Assembly: GCA_030386875.1 (NCBI GenBank)
Contig: CM059572.1
Coordinates: 38,437,732-38,501,731 of the forward strand
Length of the DNA: 64,000 nucleotides
Reading direction: 5' to 3'
Source of the DNA: Morinoia aosen
Lineage: Eukaryota > Arthropoda > Malacostraca > Amphipoda > Talitridae
Below the pieces are notes generated by a model that was given only the letters and a program-made list of their open reading frames with translations, had not been told where the DNA came from and made no database searches. A program made the translations under genes and the position numbers. Below are positions 58,921-64,000 of the stretch, piece by piece (position 1 is the first letter of the stretch; every line of letters begins with the position of its first letter).

Positions 58921-59446
58921 TTGGGTATTGTCAAGGCGTCTAACTTTACGTTATACTCTGCCGCGAAGGCTTTTCTAACGATCAGACATTATGACAACAC
59001 CGACACACAAGAGAAAAATTACACATAAATTGGGTATTGCCAGATCATCGGACTTTACGTTATACTCGGCCGCGAAGGCTTTTCTAGCGATCCGACATTA
59101 ATGACAACACCGACATACAAGAGAAAAATTACACATAAATTAAGTATTGCCAGATCATCGGACTTTACGTTATACTCGGCCGCGAAGGCCTTTCTAGCGA
59201 TCCGACATTAATGACAACACCGACATACATGCAAGAAAATAGACATGACATAAAAATTTATTCAATTCTCAGCCCCAGAGACAGTGCAGCACATTTAAAT
59301 GATTCCACGTTGCCGCAAGATTATATAAACAATGAATACACAGTGTGTCATCACTCTGTTGGACTTTACATCATACTTTTGCTGAGAACAGCCGTTCTGA
59401 TGATCTAACATCCTGATAACACACACAAACTGAAAAAACATGATGA
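58921..59446 (+). repeat. 110-bp tandem repeat (inside the LTR element)
   Basis: Units at 58921-59029, 59030-59139 and 59140 to about 59249 share TTTACGTTATACTC, GCCGCGAAGG, CTAGCGATCCGACATTA and TGACAACACCGACA. A much diverged fourth copy lies at about 59340-59446. Units 2 and 3 are nearly identical. Confidence 0.85.
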
Positions 59447-61841
59447 TTACCCTAATTCTCAGCCTTTGAGAAATTGCACAATTGTTATTCAATGATGTCA
59501 TTTTCTTCGTCGTCCTTCAATTACTACGCATTTAATTCAATGCTACTGATAACATTTAACAAATATTCCTTCCTTGTTCTCACAACATCCTACATTCTTG
59601 CGTTCCGTAATACCACACTAGAGTTTTAACCACATCAGCTTGAACGTACCGCCACAATTTCTTAATTGATTGTGCTATCCATAAAGCAATAAAATTCCGG
59701 CAGAGGCTCTCTGCCGCACGGTGTACCTCTCTTACATACATTCTCGATGAAGATTTCCCTTGTACAATCCAGTCGCTATGCATTTTCAATTTTTTCTTTA
59801 ACGCCATAAATCAATTCCTTTGCAGAAATTACACTCCATCTTGAATATTGAGCATTTTCGTGCTAGAAAATAAACATATCCTAATGAAGTTGATAAGTAC
59901 ATCGTTATTTGTGCAAACACACTCTCGTCATTAGTCACGATTGAATTTCAATTACTGACGAAACGGTCAACACAGTCTAATCAAAGTTGGTACCTAATCA
60001 TGTTAACATTCAAAGTATTATAGTGTGCTTCCGTCCCTCCAAGCTCGTGCTCAACCATAGATGGCTCGTTTGAATTACTTTGTTGATCAGGCAAAATTTA
60101 ACTCTCACGAACCTGTCTGAAGTCCGCGCACGAACGAGAAAGAATACGTAGACAAATACGAGGAATGTGAAAAAAAAATCAAAAACACTCTGAAGAATTC
60201 TCGGGAATTTTCCGTTAAACCGATATAAATTTATATTTAAACACCAGGTAAATTCCCTTTATACAACAAGTAAATCTTCCTGTTTTAGGGAGACAATAAT
60301 CCCAGGCGTACGCAGGAAATATTCATCTCTCACACGAGGCAATACTTTTACTTTGCGATATAATACGATGCTGAATACTACTTGAAAAATCACACAGTAT
60401 TTCTTCGAAATCCACGTAACTCTATTGCTTTCGCTGTAGTAGAATCCAGTGTCAGTAAGACATAATTTGCACTTCACACATGAGTATAACTTGAACATTC
60501 CTTTAGACACCGGACGACTTGAAGAAAACACACAATATTTTAATCACGCACACTAAAAATGAAATTCATTCAACAGCGACATGTAACTGATTAGACAAAT
60601 TGTACTTTAATCCACGTGTTCACCTTTTAATCTACAGATGCTTAATATAATAAAAATTCCTTCCTACCTGAAGGCAGCTAGGATTGAATAATCTTAAATT
60701 ACCACGCTCTACCGTCGAATTCACATCAAAAGGAAATTTTTAAACATCATGAATTTATAAAAGTTAAGGAAGCAAAATTTTCATGCTCAGTGAATTTGAT
60801 ATAAAGGTATAGATTGACATATGTCAGTGCCGGAATGGATTGTATACTTGGCACTTGGGATAACTACCCAAAATATTTAATGATTTTAGTGTATTACTAT
60901 TGAAGCAATTATTTAAATTCTCACTCTGATGTACTGGTGCTTTAGCATCATCCTGATGTGAATAGAAAGGGATGACGAATTTTACTTTACTTAACACACG
61001 GGCAGAGGCGTCAGTAATATCCAGGCAAATGAAATTTAGACCACGAACCAAATGTGCAGCACCGTTGAAAATTATCACTTACTTTAAACACTACATTTGA
61101 TTTTTATCCTAAGCACCGTCACTTAATTCATTCAACAATTTTGCAACAAGAATTTACCACCCCTTTGATAGCAAGGAAATTGATTCTCAAAATTCCCATT
61201 ACTGCTTCTCAGCAGATGTCAATTTAAATACTTGAAGCTCTCAAATATCAACGAATGAAAGTAGGAATTATGTTGCTAAAGCTGATAGGAGAAGCTTGAC
61301 GCACACAAGGCCAAAAAAAATTCTGTAAATTATTTTAAGTGAGGCGTCACAAATGAAACTTTCAACCGAATTAATTACTCAATTAACTGAATCAACTCAG
61401 CGGCACGAGAAAAATGAGCAAAGATCCCGGAAAACATCAATTCCTCATAGCATTTCGAAATTAATGGCCATGGATAACACTCAGTTACGTACACGTCAAA
61501 TATGGCGCTCAGAAAATGGTCTGACTGTAGCTCCCAGAATCTCAATTTTATTTACTCCGTCCTCCAACAGCGCGATCGGCGGTAGGCATCGGTATACAGC
61601 ACGCCCGGTGCAGGCGACGGGGCACCGCTCTACGTTAGAATTTTACTCCAAAAATTGGAATGTCCACGAAATGACACGGGGTGTTTGTACTTGCAGAAAA
61701 TTCTGCTTAATTATCGTGCGACTGTTTGACTGAATTAAAAGAAACAGAAATTTTTGGACAACTGAAAATGAATTCCTTTAAAATTTCCAAGCTGACATAC
61801 AGACAGTACGCTTGCATAGGACAATTAATATATATTTCTCC
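59447..61841. other. Internal region of LTR element, no gene
   Basis: AT-rich, with stops in all frames. The longest open frame is 126 codons at 61353-61733 and is not recognised. Confidence 0.5.
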
Positions 61842-63681
61842 TGTTGCGATACAGAGAAGGGGTGGGTTTAGGACCCCCTTTCCATACGCTGAGGGAATTC
61901 CAACCCCCACACATGTTATAGTATTATCCTTTATGCTTGCGTACACCTGTATACCAGACATGGAGAATAAAAGAATTTGAAAGATTAAGACACATTTATT
62001 TTTGAGATGAACACGTGGATGAACACACAAGGCATGGGAAAGAAATGATTTGAAATGGCACAATTGCGTTAATGAAAGTATGCACATTTCTACCGCCATA
62101 AAACTTTAAACACGACATGGCATAAATTTGATGCTTACCGATAATTCAAGTTACCAATACTCCTTCGTTGACAACAAATTGCGCATCCACACAATCGCGG
62201 GCTCCACAGCAACACAAGCATAATATTTACGATAATGACACATAACGATTTAACCTGAACTTGCAACATGGTGTCGAATTATATGAAGCGCCGCACCATT
62301 CACAACGTGAATTCGATCCTCGACTAAATAAACACAGGAAACCGATTGCCTATAATTATAATTTATATGATTTTGCGCAACACTTTGGAAAGCACTTTTC
62401 TGGGCTCTCACATCCATAAAACACTCGCCCCTTTGATAATAAGTGATTCACTGATAGACATTCACTGCCGATGTGCTGTCGCTCACTGCTGATTTTCGTC
62501 GTCATTGCTGAGACTATCTCTGTTCTGGACTGCTCTCTCGCTGACGCGCTGCCGCGCTGCCGCGCTGCCGCGGTGCCTTCCCCGCTCCACCTTGACGCTG
62601 AAGTTCTGGTGCCGGGAATTACTTAAGAGTTTCGTTGTGCGCCAATTCACTGCAATTTTGTGCGTTGATCTTCTCCATGTTGGTGAACGAACTTGACTGT
62701 TGATACTCGCAACGTTAACAATTGCGTGGCCCCAAGTCTTGACGCTGAAGTTGCCTGTGAGTTCGTCCCCGAAGCAGAGATGTTTGAATGCTTCGTAGTT
62801 GACAACATTTACACTTGCCGATAACCGCTGCCTCGCCGCTGTGCTACGAATGCCTCCTGACGCACGTCAGTCCTTTGAAGCTTGCTGATACACTGGACGC
62901 CTCCTCTCGAAACTACGATGGTTAACTTTCACCTTAGATGTTGGATTTTGGCTGCTCATGTCGAAAATGTGCCGGCGGCGCTCTTCACTTGCAGTCAACA
63001 CCGGACTTGGTATAATGCCGGGTAATACCGGCGTCTGCCGGTATTCCGGCTGCAAAACCCCTCCTTGATTATGCGTCTCTCTCTCGTAGCGTCACCGAGT
63101 CGAAAATTCCTCCCTACTCTTCATCTACCCTCCTTATAAGCGTTACGCTTCCTTCTTTCGAGATCAGTCTCGAAGCTTCTATTCTACAGAGGCAGCATCT
63201 GCAACCTCATTGGCGGAATCCTTGCTTATTCTGACGTCTGGGACTCTCATTGGTGTGTTCTCAGACACACCTTCTTGCGTCATTCCTTTGGCAAGCGGTG
63301 ATTGGCTCAGGTCGTGCGGGCCTCTGTTACTCCGTCACGCCCGCCTCCTTGCTCTACAAAGCCTCGGCTTGTGTTGTGCCTGTGTATGTGTGCTTCGATG
63401 TGTGTTTGTGTTGTATGGACGCCTGGACCGTAGAAGTTTGGACGAAGCGCCAACCGCCTTGTGACACCTTGATATATGACATCCTGTTTCAAGCACTTGA
63501 GAGCGCTTGCACAAAGAACCGACCCTCGCCGACACGACACACAACACATTACAATGTTTGTAGCCCCGCAGAATGTTTACCCTTCTTTTAAAATGTTATA
63601 GCTTCACGGAATTTAGCCCAAAAATAAAATGTGATATGATTTTGCCAAATATATATGCCTTATTTATTCTATTTCACCACA
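61842..63681 (+). repeat. Right LTR
   Basis: 1840 bp. The extra 8 bp is one GCTGCCGC unit. It ends TTTCACCACA and is followed by the AGCC duplication. Confidence 0.9.
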
Positions 63682-63685
63682 AGCC

Positions 63686-64000
63686 TCGAAACTACAAACA
63701 CAGTGGTCGACAGATTTAAGGGTCCAAACACTTGAGCATGAGAACCCTTAGAGCGATACAGTTTCCACGAGAAGTGTTGTCAAAAAAAAAAATACAGGGG
63801 AAAGATGTAGAAGGGCCAACGGCTCTCAGCGAGAATCCCGGGAAACCTCATAAGGGCGGAGTCAGAAGTTCACGCCAAAAGGCTCTAAGCCAATACAAAC
63901 GACCCTGAATACCCTTTCAAAAGTCGATTGGTCGATACGGAAAAGGAGAGAACCGCGCTCTTGAGCACAGCGTCATTACTGAGGGAGTGAATTCAGTCTG
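63686..64000. other. Flank of the LTR element
   Basis: 315 bp without a recognisable feature. Confidence 0.5.

Larger units (their letters stand above)
55680..63681 (+). mobile_element. Non-autonomous LTR retrotransposon (LARD-like), 8.0 kb
   Basis: Two direct copies of 1832 and 1840 bp start TGTTGCGATACAG and end TTTCACCACA. The element is flanked by a 4-bp duplication AGCC (55676-55679 and 63682-63685). The internal part (57512-61841, 4.3 kb) has no long open frame and no recognisable gag, protease, RT, RNase H or integrase. Large LTRs with a long non-coding interior fit a Large Retrotransposon Derivative. No TGG-type primer-binding site follows either inner LTR edge. Plus orientation is inferred from TATA, initiator and poly(A) signals in the LTR, but the GGGCGCGGGGATA-like purine run on minus just inside the left LTR would fit the opposite orientation. 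Confidence 0.85.

Noticed and set aside
55680-63681. Segmental duplication of a gene fragment
   Set aside because: Repeats begin TG and end CA, are flanked by a 4-bp duplication and contain TATA, initiator and poly(A) signals, which fits LTRs better.

Overview
The window is animal nuclear DNA, most likely from an invertebrate and probably an arthropod or insect. The reasons are one intron-rich gene with GT-AG splice sites, AT-rich non-coding DNA full of transposable elements, and a retrotransposon promoter with an arthropod-style TCAGTC initiator. I see no bacterial-type organisation: no operons, no dense coding, no CRISPR. The species cannot be named from the sequence alone.

Only one protein-coding gene can be supported: the 3' part of an EXT1 / tout-velu type exostosin (heparan sulfate co-polymerase) on the minus strand. 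Seven exons run from 39648 down to the stop codon at 27595. They join in frame (202+120+143+109+270+254+187 nt, about 427 residues) and cover the end of the GT47 exostosin domain and the whole C-terminal GT64 domain. The N-terminal half of the protein is not in the window. It must lie beyond 64000, or be separated by an intron of at least 24 kb.

The intron between the first two visible exons carries the most striking object here, a 4.4 kb array of 27-bp repeats (34979-39445). It begins almost at the 5' splice site of the exon at 39447-39648. It has two subfamilies, marker sequences that divide it into blocks of 1, 5, 26 and 62 units, and open reading frames of more than 4 kb in all three plus-strand frames. 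Those frames are an artefact of the 27-bp period and are not genes.

The rest is repeats. (1) A fixed-length retroposon (SINE-like) family of about 350-400 bp has 11 recognisable copies and three fragments. Seven copies have clear target-site duplications and two more have weaker ones. All lie in the same orientation, which is also the orientation of EXT1. (2) There is a PIF/Harbinger-type MITE (8771-9315, TAA duplication). (3) A TTAA-flanked piggyBac-like MITE (12494-13607) sits inside one retroposon copy. (4) A 30-bp tandem repeat lies between short inverted repeats (18327-18656). (5) A 2.7 kb AT-rich foldback element has hAT-type ends and an 8-bp duplication (46291-49037), and it was itself entered by a retroposon copy. 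(6) A very young 8.0 kb LTR element (55680-63681) has 1.83 kb LTRs that differ by two substitutions and one 8-bp slip, but no recognisable gag or pol. (7) Palindromes at 25.6-26.5 kb and 47.0-47.2 kb share a hammerhead-like core motif.

From 1 to about 25.6 kb and from 40.7 to 55.6 kb I see no coding exon; apart from the listed repeats those stretches look like ordinary AT-rich intergenic or intronic DNA.
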